From Pseudoalteromonas sp. G4 (GTDB taxonomy: Bacteria; Pseudomonadota; Gammaproteobacteria; Enterobacterales; Alteromonadaceae), in NCBI RefSeq assembly GCF_028875915.1, contig NZ_JAPEHW010000028.1, forward strand, positions 1 through 43,430: 43,430 nucleotides of DNA. The letters are read 5' to 3'. Made by a program: the position numbers and the translations under genes. Shown here piece by piece: positions 17,992 through 27,850 of this stretch (position 1 is the stretch's first letter; the number at the start of each line of letters is the position of its first letter). The notes beneath the pieces were generated by a model. The model was given only the letters and a program-made list of their open reading frames with translations. It did no database searches and was not told where the DNA came from.

Positions 17992-19694
17992 ATTTCAGGC
18001 CCTATGGTAATGCTAAAACGGCCAGTTCGAGTATCATCGGTTATCGCAAAAGCATAATCTATTCGTACTGGACCTATTGGCGTTAACCAACGAACACCTA
18101 AACCTGTACCTACTTGAATTTCTTCATCAAAGTCATTAGTAGCGGTACCCGCATCAACAAAGAGTGCTGCGCGCCAATTAGGTAAAAATTGATAATTATA
18201 TTCAGCACTTGCAGTTACTAAATATTGGCCACCCACAATTTGCTCATTAATTTTTGGCGCAATAGATTCATAGCGATAACCACGCACGCTCTTATCACCA
18301 CCGGCAAAGAAACGCATGGATATTGGCACAGCGTTAATATCCTCAGTGACAATTGCGCCTACATTTAACCTACCCATTACCATATGACGATTTGCATAAG
18401 TGCGTAAATGTTGACCCAAAATTTGTACTTTAAAAAGATCAACTTCAGACGCTAAATGTTCGCTCGCGAACTCTGTTGAAATTAATAGCTGCTCACCCCA
18501 ATACGGAGTTGTGCCGCCTAACGTGCGTTTTCGGGCATAGCTAATGCCAGGTAACACCATATTGCTATGATAGTTAACACTATCAATTTCATAATTTTCA
18601 ATTTCATACTTAACAAATGCGGTACGTACCCAGTTATTGTCGGTAAGCCATTGCCTTTGCACTTGGGTTGTTAGTTTTCGTGAAATTTTAAGATCATCAT
18701 AAATATAGCCTGCACCAAAACGCCAAACATCATTATTAGGATCGTTCACAGGAATGGTGTAGCTAATGCGTGCTTGAGGGTCAATCTGACTCGCTTCGAT
18801 GTTTGTTTCAAGGTAGTGACCGTCACTAGTTATCCAAGGCTTTGTCCATTTAAATCGAAGTTTAATACCATTATCATCGGTGCTAATACCACCACCCACT
18901 TCAAAGCTATTTTCGGGCTTATGTAAAAGCTGTACGACTACCGAAACCTCGCCATTTTGACGATTTACAATATCAGGATAAACGCGCACGCTTTTAAAAT
19001 AAGGCATATTAGAAAGTTGAATGTTAAAGTCACTAACAATGGCATTATCGTATGCACTTCCTACGACCATCGGGTTGAGTCTATGAACTAAATCATTTGC
19101 TTTTATATCTTTCGCTATAATCACCGGACCAAATTTATAGCGAATACCCGAGTCCACATGTAAGCGAATAATGGCAGATGAGGTGCCCCGTCTCACTTCT
19201 ATAGCATGTTTTAACCACTTTGTATCAAAGTAACCATTTTCAAATAATGTGGCACTAATAAGGGATTTAGCTTTTTCGTATGCACTATGACTAAGTCCAT
19301 CACCTACCTTTATGCCTAGCTTTGCAATAAGTTCATTTACTGCTTGCTGATTTTTAGCTTCACCAAAGATTTGGATATCAAGTTGACTTATTTTAGTTTG
19401 CTGTTTGGGCTCTACGATAACAACTAGCTTTACTTTACCGTCGTTATTTTCAGCTTTAACGTCAATAAAAGGCAGGTAATAACCAAAAGGTTTAAGTGCA
19501 TTTTGGCTAAGTGTCTTCGCTTTTTTGATAATACTAGGAGAAAACGTCTGCTGCTTAAGCTCGTTAAGATATAATTCAACATTACGCTTTAAGGCTTCAT
19601 CGTTTGCTTTTACAGTGACCTTTGACACTGTTTGCGCTGCAAAACCTGATATGTTCCAAAAAATAACAGCAAAAAAAACAAGGTAGCGTAACAA
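17988..19694 (-). CDS. tamA: TamA, Omp85-family outer-membrane subunit of the translocation and assembly module
   Basis: The protein is 568 residues (E. coli TamA 577). The signal peptide ends near GFA|AQ (about residue 20), three POTRA domains fill about residues 22-260, and a 16-strand barrel follows. The Omp85 lid-lock motif appears as FFAGGDKSVRGYRYES, and the end GLGVRWLTPIGPVRIDYAFAI...FSITIGPEI is typical. With TamB it assembles outer-membrane proteins, especially autotransporters. It is the first gene of tamA-tamB-cyclophilin. Confidence 0.95.
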   Translation of the reverse strand: MLRYLVFFAVIFWNISGFAAQTVSKVTVKANDEALKRNVELYLNELKQQTFSPSIIKKAKTLSQNALKPFGYYLPFIDVKAENNDGKVKLVVIVEPKQQTKISQLDIQIFGEAKNQQAVNELIAKLGIKVGDGLSHSAYEKAKSLISATLFENGYFDTKWLKHAIEVRRGTSSAIIRLHVDSGIRYKFGPVIIAKDIKANDLVHRLNPMVVGSAYDNAIVSDFNIQLSNMPYFKSVRVYPDIVNRQNGEVSVVVQLLHKPENSFEVGGGISTDDNGIKLRFKWTKPWITSDGHYLETNIEASQIDPQARISYTIPVNDPNNDVWRFGAGYIYDDLKISRKLTTQVQRQWLTDNNWVRTAFVKYEIENYEIDSVNYHSNMVLPGISYARKRTLGGTTPYWGEQLLISTEFASEHLASEVDLFKVQILGQHLRTYANRHMVMGRLNVGAIVTEDINAVPISMRFFAGGDKSVRGYRYESIAPKINEQIVGGQYLVTASAEYNYQFLPNWRAALFVDAGTATNDFDEEIQVGTGLGVRWLTPIGPVRIDYAFAITDDTRTGRFSITIGPEI

Positions 19695-19823
19695 GTTAAA
19701 CCCAAGTTTTAGAAAAGATAAATTATTCTAACCCGACAAATTGCGCTAATAAACAAAAACATTCGCGATTACATATTTACCCAGTCAAACGCACACAGTA
19801 AAATTAACACTATAAATTACTAT

Positions 19824-20162
19824 ATGAGTACCTTAATGGACTTTCCAACTGACGATAATGGTCAAATTTTAGCTGAGATGCACCAAGAAGGTGTCGATTT
19901 AAGCAAAATACATACTCTGGACTTTTTCATTTTGTTTGAAACACAAGGTGATGCAGAAAAATTTGCAAAAGTAATTAGTGAAGATGATTTAGCACCAGCA
20001 ACTAAACAGCAAAAATGTGCAGATACAGGCGTGTTTGAAGTACTAGTTAGTATTGAAATGGTACCAGACCATCAGCTGATAACAGATATGGAAAATTATT
20101 TAGAATCGGTAGCCAACCCATTAAATGGTTATGGCGATGGCTGGGGAATTCTCGCCGACTAA
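19824..20162 (+). CDS. RraB-like regulator of ribonuclease E inhibitor family
   Basis: This acidic 112-residue protein has FPTDDNGQILAEMHQEGVDLSKIHTLDFFILF at the N-terminus and YGDGWG near the C-terminus, matching the RraB domain (E. coli RraB has YDGWG). RraB binds the C-terminal half of RNase E and changes its activity. The E. coli protein carries a long acidic tail that is absent here, so the same function is likely but not certain. It is divergent from tamA. Confidence 0.75.
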   Translation: MSTLMDFPTDDNGQILAEMHQEGVDLSKIHTLDFFILFETQGDAEKFAKVISEDDLAPATKQQKCADTGVFEVLVSIEMVPDHQLITDMENYLESVANPLNGYGDGWGILAD

Positions 20163-20181
20163 TTAAAGTGAAAATATGACG

Positions 20182-20213
20182 AGTAAGCGCTGAGATAGCG
20201 CTTACTGTTCTTT
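20182..20213. terminator. Terminator between the RraB-like gene and the diguanylate cyclase gene
   Basis: The stem is AGTAAGCGCT / AGCGCTTACT with loop GAGAT, followed by GTTCTTT on the plus strand. It lies at the convergent ends of the two genes. Confidence 0.7.
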
Positions 20214-21162
20214 AAGCAAGGCTTATTGTGTTTCGCCCAGATTCTTTAGAGCGATAAAGTGCTTTATCAGCATCTTCAATCCACTGCTCGTACTTTGTAT
20301 ACTTGCCATCAAACTGCGCAATACCAATACTAATCGTCAGTGTAATTTCAGACTCTTCATAATGAATAACGGCTTGTTCAATTGTTTTTCTTAATCGCTC
20401 GGCAAATATCTTTGCCCCTTCAATGTCGGTATCAACAAGTGTTACTGCAAATTCTTCACCGCCGTAGCGACCTGCAACATCAGATTCTCGAAGTACATTT
20501 TTCAATGTTTGTGAAACAAAACATAACGCCGCATCACCACCCGGATGGCCGTATAAATCATTGATCTTTTTAAAATGATCAATATCAAACATTAACAAAC
20601 AGCTTTTGTTATGACTGCGTTGCTGACGTTTAAACTCTTTCGCAAAACTTTCTTCCCAAAATCCTCGGTTATAAAGGTTAGTGAGTCTGTCTACTCGACT
20701 GAGCTCTTCTAATTTTGCATTTGCCTGTTCTAACTCCAGTTTATTTACCGCTTCATCCGTCACATCGTAAATAATCACACACAAGTGAGATACTTCACCC
20801 GTGGTGTTGGTCAGTGGGATCAACGTACCGTTTTGATACATATAATCCGCTTTACCTGTGATTGGACGATAATTTTTAAATTTAAAAATATATGGATGTT
20901 GTTCCCAAATAGTAAAAGAGCGGGTTTTTAGCACAAAAACCGATTCCGCTTTTGAACGAAACCATGGCTCATCAATACCTGGAAATGCATCAAATACATC
21001 TTTACCTTTTACCGCACTAGGTAATAAGCCAGAATGCGCTTCCATAAAGCCATTCCAAACGCAAATATTGTACTTTCTGTCTAACACCACAAGACCAACG
21101 TCGATGGTGTTAAACATATCCATCATCCAGTGAATTTCATTGAGTTCAAAGTCTACGCTCAT
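20212..21162 (-). CDS. PAS-GGDEF diguanylate cyclase
   Basis: In this 316-residue protein a PAS domain (about residues 10-125, with NTIDVGLVVLDRKYNICVWNGFMEAHSG) and a linker helix are followed by a GGDEF domain. The active site is GGEEF at 234-238, and an RxxD inhibitory site (R225-ESD228) precedes it by five residues. The enzyme should therefore make cyclic di-GMP and be product-inhibited. No membrane segment was found. It starts 4 bases after the response regulator gene, so the two form an operon in which the CheC-type regulator may modulate signalling. Confidence 0.93.
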   Translation of the reverse strand: MSVDFELNEIHWMMDMFNTIDVGLVVLDRKYNICVWNGFMEAHSGLLPSAVKGKDVFDAFPGIDEPWFRSKAESVFVLKTRSFTIWEQHPYIFKFKNYRPITGKADYMYQNGTLIPLTNTTGEVSHLCVIIYDVTDEAVNKLELEQANAKLEELSRVDRLTNLYNRGFWEESFAKEFKRQQRSHNKSCLLMFDIDHFKKINDLYGHPGGDAALCFVSQTLKNVLRESDVAGRYGGEEFAVTLVDTDIEGAKIFAERLRKTIEQAVIHYEESEITLTISIGIAQFDGKYTKYEQWIEDADKALYRSKESGRNTISLA

Positions 21163-21166
21163 AGTG

Positions 21167-22171
21167 TTAGTCTTCTAATAAATATTGAGTTTTAAACTTC
21201 AGTGTTTTTAATGAGTCTTCCGTGAATAACAGCATTAAATCACAATTAATATTATGGTTTTCAATACCATAACTTATCTCAATTGCTAAAGTACGTTGCC
21301 AGCGGTCTTGGTTTGTACTTACCAAGTCAGCCACATTACAATGTTGCCCCATGACCACAGGGTGACCTTGGCTAAAATGCATATCGAGTTGTTTGGCAAG
21401 TCCTGTTAATACCGCACCAATCAAAATATTGCCGACATCCATTAGCAGTTCTAATTCGACTTTTTGATTGAGCTCACCTTCATAATTCATCAATGAAGCA
21501 ATTTCGACAAAACTGGAATCATTGAGTAGTAATAAGGCTTCACCTGAAACACCGCCACCAATAAATCCTTGGCAAACGCCTGATGTCGATGCGTTGGTGT
21601 CGATCGATTGTAATGCCATGGAAAGTTCGTTTACTTCCAAAACATTAACATTCGGGATTGGCAATTCAACAAACACATTAAGTAATCGGGCAAGTAAATT
21701 ACCTGCTTGCCCCATGGCAACGTTAGTGATCTCTTGGTAAATATCGCGTAATTCTGGGTCGAGCTGCTCACCTAGCGAATGCTGCAGGCGCTCTCGCATG
21801 GCTTTGTCTTTAATGCCATGTTTTTCAATGATTTCTTCAAGCTTAGCGGCATCACACGGTTTCTTGATAAAGTCGATTGCACCTAATGCCATTACACGCT
21901 CATTGGCTGTGGGCTGAATGTCACCAGACACCACAACAACTAAGACATGTAAATTTTGCTCTTGAATTGCTTGCAGCACTTCATAACCGTCCATTTGGGG
22001 CATATTTAAATCAAGGAACAATATTTCCGGTTGAATCGCTTTTATTTGCTCTAAGCAGTGAAGTCCATTTTCAGCGTATTCGATTTGTATGTCCCAATCG
22101 TCAGGTAAAGAGCGAGCGAGTTGTCGTCGCGCTAAACGTGAGTCATCGCATATTAAAACTGGGGTAGCCAT
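21167..22171 (-). CDS. Response regulator with CheC-like phosphatase domain
   Basis: The 334-residue protein has an N-terminal receiver (about 1-125) with acidic pocket D9/D10, phospho-acceptor D54 and the K104-P105 pair. The C-terminal part (about 140-330) looks like a CheC-type domain with two E/D-x-x-N helices: EITNVAMGQAGNLLARLL and LLMDVGNILIGAVLTGLAKQL. CheC proteins dephosphorylate CheY-P. A receiver fused to CheC suggests that phosphorylation controls phosphatase activity toward another regulator. It pairs with the downstream PAS-GGDEF protein, and no chemotaxis cluster is nearby. Confidence 0.88.
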   Translation of the reverse strand: MATPVLICDDSRLARRQLARSLPDDWDIQIEYAENGLHCLEQIKAIQPEILFLDLNMPQMDGYEVLQAIQEQNLHVLVVVVSGDIQPTANERVMALGAIDFIKKPCDAAKLEEIIEKHGIKDKAMRERLQHSLGEQLDPELRDIYQEITNVAMGQAGNLLARLLNVFVELPIPNVNVLEVNELSMALQSIDTNASTSGVCQGFIGGGVSGEALLLLNDSSFVEIASLMNYEGELNQKVELELLMDVGNILIGAVLTGLAKQLDMHFSQGHPVVMGQHCNVADLVSTNQDRWQRTLAIEISYGIENHNINCDLMLLFTEDSLKTLKFKTQYLLED

Positions 22172-22434
22172 ACTATCACTCTTATTATTAGTCTTTTTAA
22201 GTTTAGAGCAGGAAGTTGGATTTCACTAGCACTGCATGGAAACTACGACTATTGTGCTAAAAATTGTAACAAATTACAAAAAAATAGTTCACAAAATAGC
22301 TAAATCTTCAGAATTAAGCCAGTGGTTGTACCTCTTTTGCTATATCGCTGTTGAGTATCCATTACTATCGCTTTATCAACAGTTTAGGCTTATGCTAAAT
22401 TAACCTAACTTTTAGCCGCTGTGTATTTGAAATT

Positions 22435-23040
22435 ATGATGTTAAAAAAAATGTTCACCTTAACTGGTTTACTGACTGCTTCTGTTTTTGCTTTGAATGTG
22501 TCAGCAGAACAATACCAATTACCTGTGAACCAAGTAGATTCGGGCAAAGTATCTGCTAATAATAATAAGCTGACTTTGCGTGGTAAGCCCGTGGAACTTG
22601 GTCAGCCAGCTCCCAACTTTAAAGCTGCAAACAATAAATTTTCGCCAGTGTCATTAAGTGACTTTGCAGGTAAAGCTGTGTTAATCAGTACAGTACCAAG
22701 TCTAGATACTGGTATATGCAGCCTTCAAACCAAACACTTTAACGATAAAATTGCCAATAACTATAGTGATGTAGTAATGCTTACCATCAGTATGGATTTG
22801 CCGTTTGCACAAAGCCGTTTTTGTAAAACAGAAAATATCACTCAATTACATACTTTATCGGATGCTGTATGGCGTGAATTTGCACAAAACTATGGCCTTT
22901 TGATTGAGGACATGGGTTTACTGGCGCGCAGTGTGATCATTTTAGATAAAGAGCATAACGTGGTTTATAAACAACTGGTGACTAACCTTGCCAAGGAACC
23001 CGATTATATTTCGGTAGAAGCTGCACTGAAAAAGCTGTAA
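22435..23040 (+). CDS. tpx: Thiol peroxidase (Tpx family) with export signal
   Basis: In this 201-residue protein the Tpx domain shows GQPAPNF, PSLDTGICSLQTKHF with peroxidatic C95, and SRFCKTENI with resolving C130 (spacing 35, E. coli 34). The canonical DTPVCDTQT is changed to DTGICSLQT. Unlike the cytoplasmic E. coli enzyme, it begins with a signal peptide (MMLKKMFTLTGLLTASVFALNVSA, cleavage near residue 24), so it is probably periplasmic. It should reduce hydroperoxides using a thioredoxin-like donor. ATG codons at 22435 and 22438 are both possible. Confidence 0.88.
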   Translation: MMLKKMFTLTGLLTASVFALNVSAEQYQLPVNQVDSGKVSANNNKLTLRGKPVELGQPAPNFKAANNKFSPVSLSDFAGKAVLISTVPSLDTGICSLQTKHFNDKIANNYSDVVMLTISMDLPFAQSRFCKTENITQLHTLSDAVWREFAQNYGLLIEDMGLLARSVIILDKEHNVVYKQLVTNLAKEPDYISVEAALKKL

Positions 23041-23052
23041 AGAAATATACAC

Positions 23053-23080
23053 AAAAAAACCGCCAATTGGCGGTTTTTTT
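23053..23080. terminator. Bidirectional terminator between tpx and adk
   Basis: A perfect palindrome of AAACCGCCAA / TTGGCGGTTT, flanked by A and T runs, serves both convergent genes. Confidence 0.88.
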
Positions 23081-23094
23081 AATGCTTGGTCTAA

Positions 23095-23748
<654 letters not shown>

Positions 23749-23840
23749 TCAAGATGTTTTTTTAATTGTGTGGATTCTTTCATAGTGACAACTGATTCTC
23801 AATAGTGATTAGCCAAAAGTTTAATCTTTGTTTAATTACC

Positions 23841-23972
23841 ATGACGCAATCATCATTGTCCGTTACAAGTACGCAACTAAGTAGGCTAACTAATGCCAAA
23901 GTCGTGGTGTTCGCACTTGCTTTTATCTTAGGCTGCATTAAGCTGGAATTTGGATTAAATAACAATCAATAA
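23841..23972 (+). CDS. Possible small membrane protein upstream of the cstA-like gene
   Basis: An ATG-initiated 43-codon frame encodes MTQSSLSVTSTQLSRLTNAK followed by a hydrophobic helix (VVVFALAFILGCI, about residues 21-33) and a short polar tail. It stops 12 bases before the CstA-family start, with the AAGGA ribosome site of that gene between them. There is no clear ribosome site before this ATG, and I know no homologue. It is a candidate small protein or leader ORF; chance cannot be excluded. Confidence 0.3.
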   Translation: MTQSSLSVTSTQLSRLTNAKVVVFALAFILGCIKLEFGLNNNQ

Positions 23973-23984
23973 CAAGGAACTTAT

Positions 23985-25673
23985 ATGCAATCCGTGTTTA
24001 TAGTGTTACTAGGCATTATCGGCATGTTGTTTGGCTGGTTTGTCTACTCAAAATTCATCGCCTCGCGTATTTTTCAAATGGACGATAAATACATTACTCC
24101 CGCCCACGAAATTAACGATGGCGTTGATTTTGTCCCCACCAAAAAAGTCGTTCTTTGGGGTCACCATTTTACTTCTGTCGCCGGTGCTGCGCCAATTGTC
24201 GGCCCTGCCATTGCTGTTTATTGGGGCTGGGTACCTGCAGTTATTTGGGTTGTATTAGGTACCATTTTCTTTGCTGGCGTTCACGATATGGGCGCACTAT
24301 GGGCAAGTAGTCGTCATAAAGGAAAATCGATTGGCGCCTTGTCTGAAGAGGTGATAGGTAAACGCACCCGCGCACTTTTTATGATTGTGGTGTTTTTAGT
24401 ACTGCTAATGGTAAACGCAGTGTTTGGTGTGGTTATCGCAAACTCGTTTGTTAGCCAACCAACAGCGGTTTTACCTGCGTGGGCTGCAATTGTATTTGCC
24501 TTAATTATAGGTCAGTTAATTCGCCGTAATTTTAACCTTGTATTCCTTTGTGTGTTAGGTGTTATAGCGCTTTACCTCACAGTTTATGCGGGTAGTGAAA
24601 TGCCAATGGCACTACCAAAAGAAATGTTTGGTTTAAGTGATAAAGCTAATTGGATTATTTTGCTATTTGTTTACGCCGCAATTGCATCACTTTTACCTGT
24701 TTGGGTGTTACTGCAACCGCGTGACTTTATTAATGGCGTACAACTATTAGTTGGCTTAATTCTACTTTATGGCGCCGTATTTATGTTTATGCCAGACATC
24801 ACTGCGCCTGCTTTTAATACTGAAGTTGCTGAATCTACTCCAAGTATTATTCCGCTGCTGTTTGTCACCATCGCCTGTGGTGCAGTGTCTGGCTTCCACG
24901 GTATTGTGTCGAGCGGTACAAGTTCTAAGCAATTAGATAAAGACACCGATGCCCGCTTTGTAGGCTATTTAGGCGCGGTAGGCGAAGGTTCGCTTGCGCT
25001 TATTACTATTGTTGCAGTCAGTGGCGTAACGCTTGCAATGAGTCCACAGCAATGGCACGAAGTGTACAGTCACCTTGGTGCAGGCAGCGTTGGTGCGTTT
25101 ATTCAAGGTGGTTCTAACCTGATTTATCAAGGCTGGGGCATTCCAGCAGAACTTGCCTCCACATTACTTGCTGTAATGGTAGTGTTATTTGCTGGTACCA
25201 CAATGGACTCAGGCGTTAGATTACAACGCTATATCATTCAAGAGTGGGGTGAAATTTACCAAATCAGTGCATTTAGAAATGGCATTATTGCAACCCTAAT
25301 TGCGGTTGCCTGTTGTTTACTATTAGCCTTTGGTGCTGGCGGTTCGTCAGGCTCAGGTGGCATGATAATTTGGCCATTGTTTGGTTCCACAAATCAAATT
25401 TTAGCAAGCCTTACCTTATTGGTTATCTCTGTCATGCTAATTAAGATGGGACGCCCTGCCCGTTACACTTTAGTGCCCATGCTATTTGTCTTAGTGATGG
25501 CGTTTTTAGCCGGCATTCTTAAGTTGCAAGAATACTACAATGCTGGCAATTGGTTACTTGTAAGCCTTGATATTATTGTACTTGTTGTGTGTGTGTTAGT
25601 AATGTTTGAAGCGTGGACGGTGATAAAACAACACAAGCAGATCGAGCCAAGCGTAAATGAGTCAACAGAGTAA
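23985..25673 (+). CDS. CstA family carbon-starvation/pyruvate-type transporter
   Basis: The 562-residue polytopic protein has about 15 hydrophobic segments and the family landmarks GHHFTSVAGAAPIVGPAIA, VFFAGVHDMGALWAS and WVLLQPRDFING, then SGFHGIVSSGTSSKQL and FAGTTMDSGVRLQRY. It is a short-type CstA (E. coli CstA 701, BtsT 716). CstA and BtsT import peptides or pyruvate. The usual small partner YbdD/YjiX is not found downstream. The ribosome site is AAGGAAC at the expected distance. Confidence 0.9.
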   Translation: MQSVFIVLLGIIGMLFGWFVYSKFIASRIFQMDDKYITPAHEINDGVDFVPTKKVVLWGHHFTSVAGAAPIVGPAIAVYWGWVPAVIWVVLGTIFFAGVHDMGALWASSRHKGKSIGALSEEVIGKRTRALFMIVVFLVLLMVNAVFGVVIANSFVSQPTAVLPAWAAIVFALIIGQLIRRNFNLVFLCVLGVIALYLTVYAGSEMPMALPKEMFGLSDKANWIILLFVYAAIASLLPVWVLLQPRDFINGVQLLVGLILLYGAVFMFMPDITAPAFNTEVAESTPSIIPLLFVTIACGAVSGFHGIVSSGTSSKQLDKDTDARFVGYLGAVGEGSLALITIVAVSGVTLAMSPQQWHEVYSHLGAGSVGAFIQGGSNLIYQGWGIPAELASTLLAVMVVLFAGTTMDSGVRLQRYIIQEWGEIYQISAFRNGIIATLIAVACCLLLAFGAGGSSGSGGMIIWPLFGSTNQILASLTLLVISVMLIKMGRPARYTLVPMLFVLVMAFLAGILKLQEYYNAGNWLLVSLDIIVLVVCVLVMFEAWTVIKQHKQIEPSVNESTE

Positions 25674-25702
25674 TAAATTACAAATATGTTAATTTGTTTC
25701 AT

Positions 25703-25732
25703 AAAAAAGGGCGCTAAGCGCCCTTTTCTTTT
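25703..25732. terminator. Bidirectional terminator between the cstA-like gene and htpG
   Basis: The stem is AAAAGGGCGC / GCGCCCTTTT with loop TAA and flanking A and T runs. Confidence 0.85.
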
Positions 25733-25746
25733 AAACCTAAAGCTGG

Positions 25747-27657
25747 TTACTTGCTTAAATCTAACATCAGTTTGTTTAAGCGAGATACAAAGCCCGCAGG
25801 GTCTTTTAAGCTACCTCGCTCAGCTAGTAATGCTTGATCGAGTAAAACATCAGCCCATTGTGCGAAATTATCTTCATTCTGAACATTGTTTAGGTGTTTC
25901 ACTAATTGGTGCTCAGGGTTTAATTCAAATACAGGCTTAGTTTCTGGTGCTTGTTGACCGATTTGTTCCATCAGCTTTTGCATTTGCGAGCTCATGTCGT
26001 GTTCATCGGCAACAACACAGGCTGGTGAGTCAGTTAAACGGTGAGTAAAGCGCACTTCTTTTACTTTATCGCCTAATGCTGTTTTAACACGCTCAATTAA
26101 ACCTTCTACTTCTTTTTCAGAAGCTTCTTGCTCTTTTTTGCTCTCTTCATCATCCAGATCACCAAGATCTAAATCACCACGAGTAATTGATGCAAGCTGT
26201 TTGCCGTCAAATTCTGTTAAGTGGCTCATCATCCATTCATCTACACGGTCAGAAAGCAGTAATACTTCAATACCTTTCTTACGGAAGATCTCAAGGTGTG
26301 GAGAGCTTTTCGCTGCTTGGAAGCTATCCGCTACTACATAGTAAATTTTATCCTGGCCTTCTTTCATACGTGCAATGTATTGCTCAAGCGATACATTTTG
26401 CGTTTCTAGGTCAGAATCAGTAGAAGCAAAGCGTAGTAACTTCGCAATTGCTTCTTTATTGGTCATATCTTCCGCTGGACCTTCTTTGATCACTTGGCCA
26501 AACTCATTCCAGAATGTTTGATATTCTTCTGGCTTGTTTTTACCCATACGGTCAAGCATTTTAAGCACGCGTGATGTACAACCTTTACGTATTGCTTGCG
26601 TTACTTTGTTATCTTGAAGAATTTCGCGCGATACGTTAAGTGGTAGATCATTTGAATCTAATAGACCTTTTACAAAACGTAAGTAGTTAGGCATAAACTG
26701 CTCAGCATCATCCATAATGAATACGCGTTGCACATACAGTTTTAAACCATGTTGACGGTCGCGGTTCCACATATCAAATGGTGCTTTTTTCGGGATATAA
26801 AGTAGGCTTGTGTACTCTGTTTTACCTTCTACTTTATTGTGTGCCCATGTTAGAGGCTCTTCCCAATCGTGACCAACGTGCTTGTAAAACTCTTTGTACT
26901 CTTCGTCAGAAATTTCTGACTTATCACGCGTCCAAAGTGCGGTTGCTTTGTTAATTGCTTGCCACTCACCTGGTGTTGCTGGAATTTTTTCGCCATCAGG
27001 ACCTTCTGACTCTTCTGTTGGCGCTTGATACATTTCGACAGGAATTGAAACGTGATCTGAGTATTTAGTAACGATTGAACGTAAACGGTACTCTTCAAGG
27101 AATTCTTTTTCATCGTCACGTAGGTGAAGAATAATTTCAGTACCACGCTCAGCTTTTTCGATATCAGCAAGTGTATATTCACCTTCACCTTGCGAGTGCC
27201 ATTCTGTCGCCTGCGTTTCACCAGCTTTGCGTGTGCGAACAGTCACACTGTCGGCAACAATAAATGCTGAATAAAAACCAACACCAAACTGACCGATTAA
27301 TTGTGAGTCACGAGCTTGGTCACCTGTTAAATTTTGGAAAAACTCGGCAGTACCTGATTTTGCAATGGTACCTAAAGAGCTGATCACCTCATCACGCGTC
27401 ATACCGATGCCGTTATCAGAAATCGTCACTGTGTTAGCGTCTTTGTCAGCACTAATGCGAACGCGTAATTCACCATTACCTTCGTAAAGGTCATTATTTT
27501 CTAGTGCTAAAAAACGTAACTTATCAGCAGCATCCGAGGCATTTGATACTAATTCGCGTAAAAAGATCTCTTTATTTGAATAAAGAGAGTGGATCATAAG
27601 CTGTAGAAGTTGCTTTACTTCTGTTTGAAAACCGAATGTTTCTTTTTGGGCAGACAT
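25747..27657 (-). CDS. htpG: Hsp90-family chaperone HtpG
   Basis: The protein is 636 residues from ATG at 27657, which has a GGAG site 7 bases upstream. The frame extends further upstream without a start that would fit the family. The GHKL ATPase motifs are intact: ELVSNASDA at 35-43, DNGIGMT, and [15 protein letters not shown]. The middle domain has the catalytic Arg loop in [11 protein letters not shown]. HtpG is an ATP-driven cytoplasmic chaperone. A sigma32-like promoter precedes the gene. Confidence 0.97.
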   Translation of the reverse strand: MSAQKETFGFQTEVKQLLQLMIHSLYSNKEIFLRELVSNASDAADKLRFLALENNDLYEGNGELRVRISADKDANTVTISDNGIGMTRDEVISSLGTIAKSGTAEFFQNLTGDQARDSQLIGQFGVGFYSAFIVADSVTVRTRKAGETQATEWHSQGEGEYTLADIEKAERGTEIILHLRDDEKEFLEEYRLRSIVTKYSDHVSIPVEMYQAPTEESEGPDGEKIPATPGEWQAINKATALWTRDKSEISDEEYKEFYKHVGHDWEEPLTWAHNKVEGKTEYTSLLYIPKKAPFDMWNRDRQHGLKLYVQRVFIMDDAEQFMPNYLRFVKGLLDSNDLPLNVSREILQDNKVTQAIRKGCTSRVLKMLDRMGKNKPEEYQTFWNEFGQVIKEGPAEDMTNKEAIAKLLRFASTDSDLETQNVSLEQYIARMKEGQDKIYYVVADSFQAAKSSPHLEIFRKKGIEVLLLSDRVDEWMMSHLTEFDGKQLASITRGDLDLGDLDDEESKKEQEASEKEVEGLIERVKTALGDKVKEVRFTHRLTDSPACVVADEHDMSSQMQKLMEQIGQQAPETKPVFELNPEHQLVKHLNNVQNEDNFAQWADVLLDQALLAERGSLKDPAGFVSRLNKLMLDLSK

Positions 27658-27702
27658 TGATAACTCCGTCAAAATCTTCGTTTTTAACCAATATGCAAAC
27701 TT

Positions 27703-27730
27703 ATATAAGGTTGAGAATTTAGATTTCAAG
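27703..27730 (-). promoter_or_regulatory. Sigma32 (RpoH)-type heat-shock promoter of htpG
   Basis: On the minus strand CTTGAAA (a perfect -35) is followed after 13 bases by CCTTATAT, which matches CCCCATNT at 6 of 8 positions counting the N. It lies about 45 bases before the htpG start. Confidence 0.7.
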
Positions 27731-27850
27731 GGAAAAAATTTAATTCTCACCGTATTGCTGAATTTAGCATCAAACAGACGTGGAGTTGTTTAAAATGGTT
27801 CCTATTCTCGCTACAATCATTGGCTATTACATATTGATAAAATAACAATA

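Noticed and set aside
27658..27750. N-terminal extension of HtpG
   Set aside because: The family starts near [10 protein letters not shown]; the extension overlaps the sigma32-like promoter and would be untranslated.
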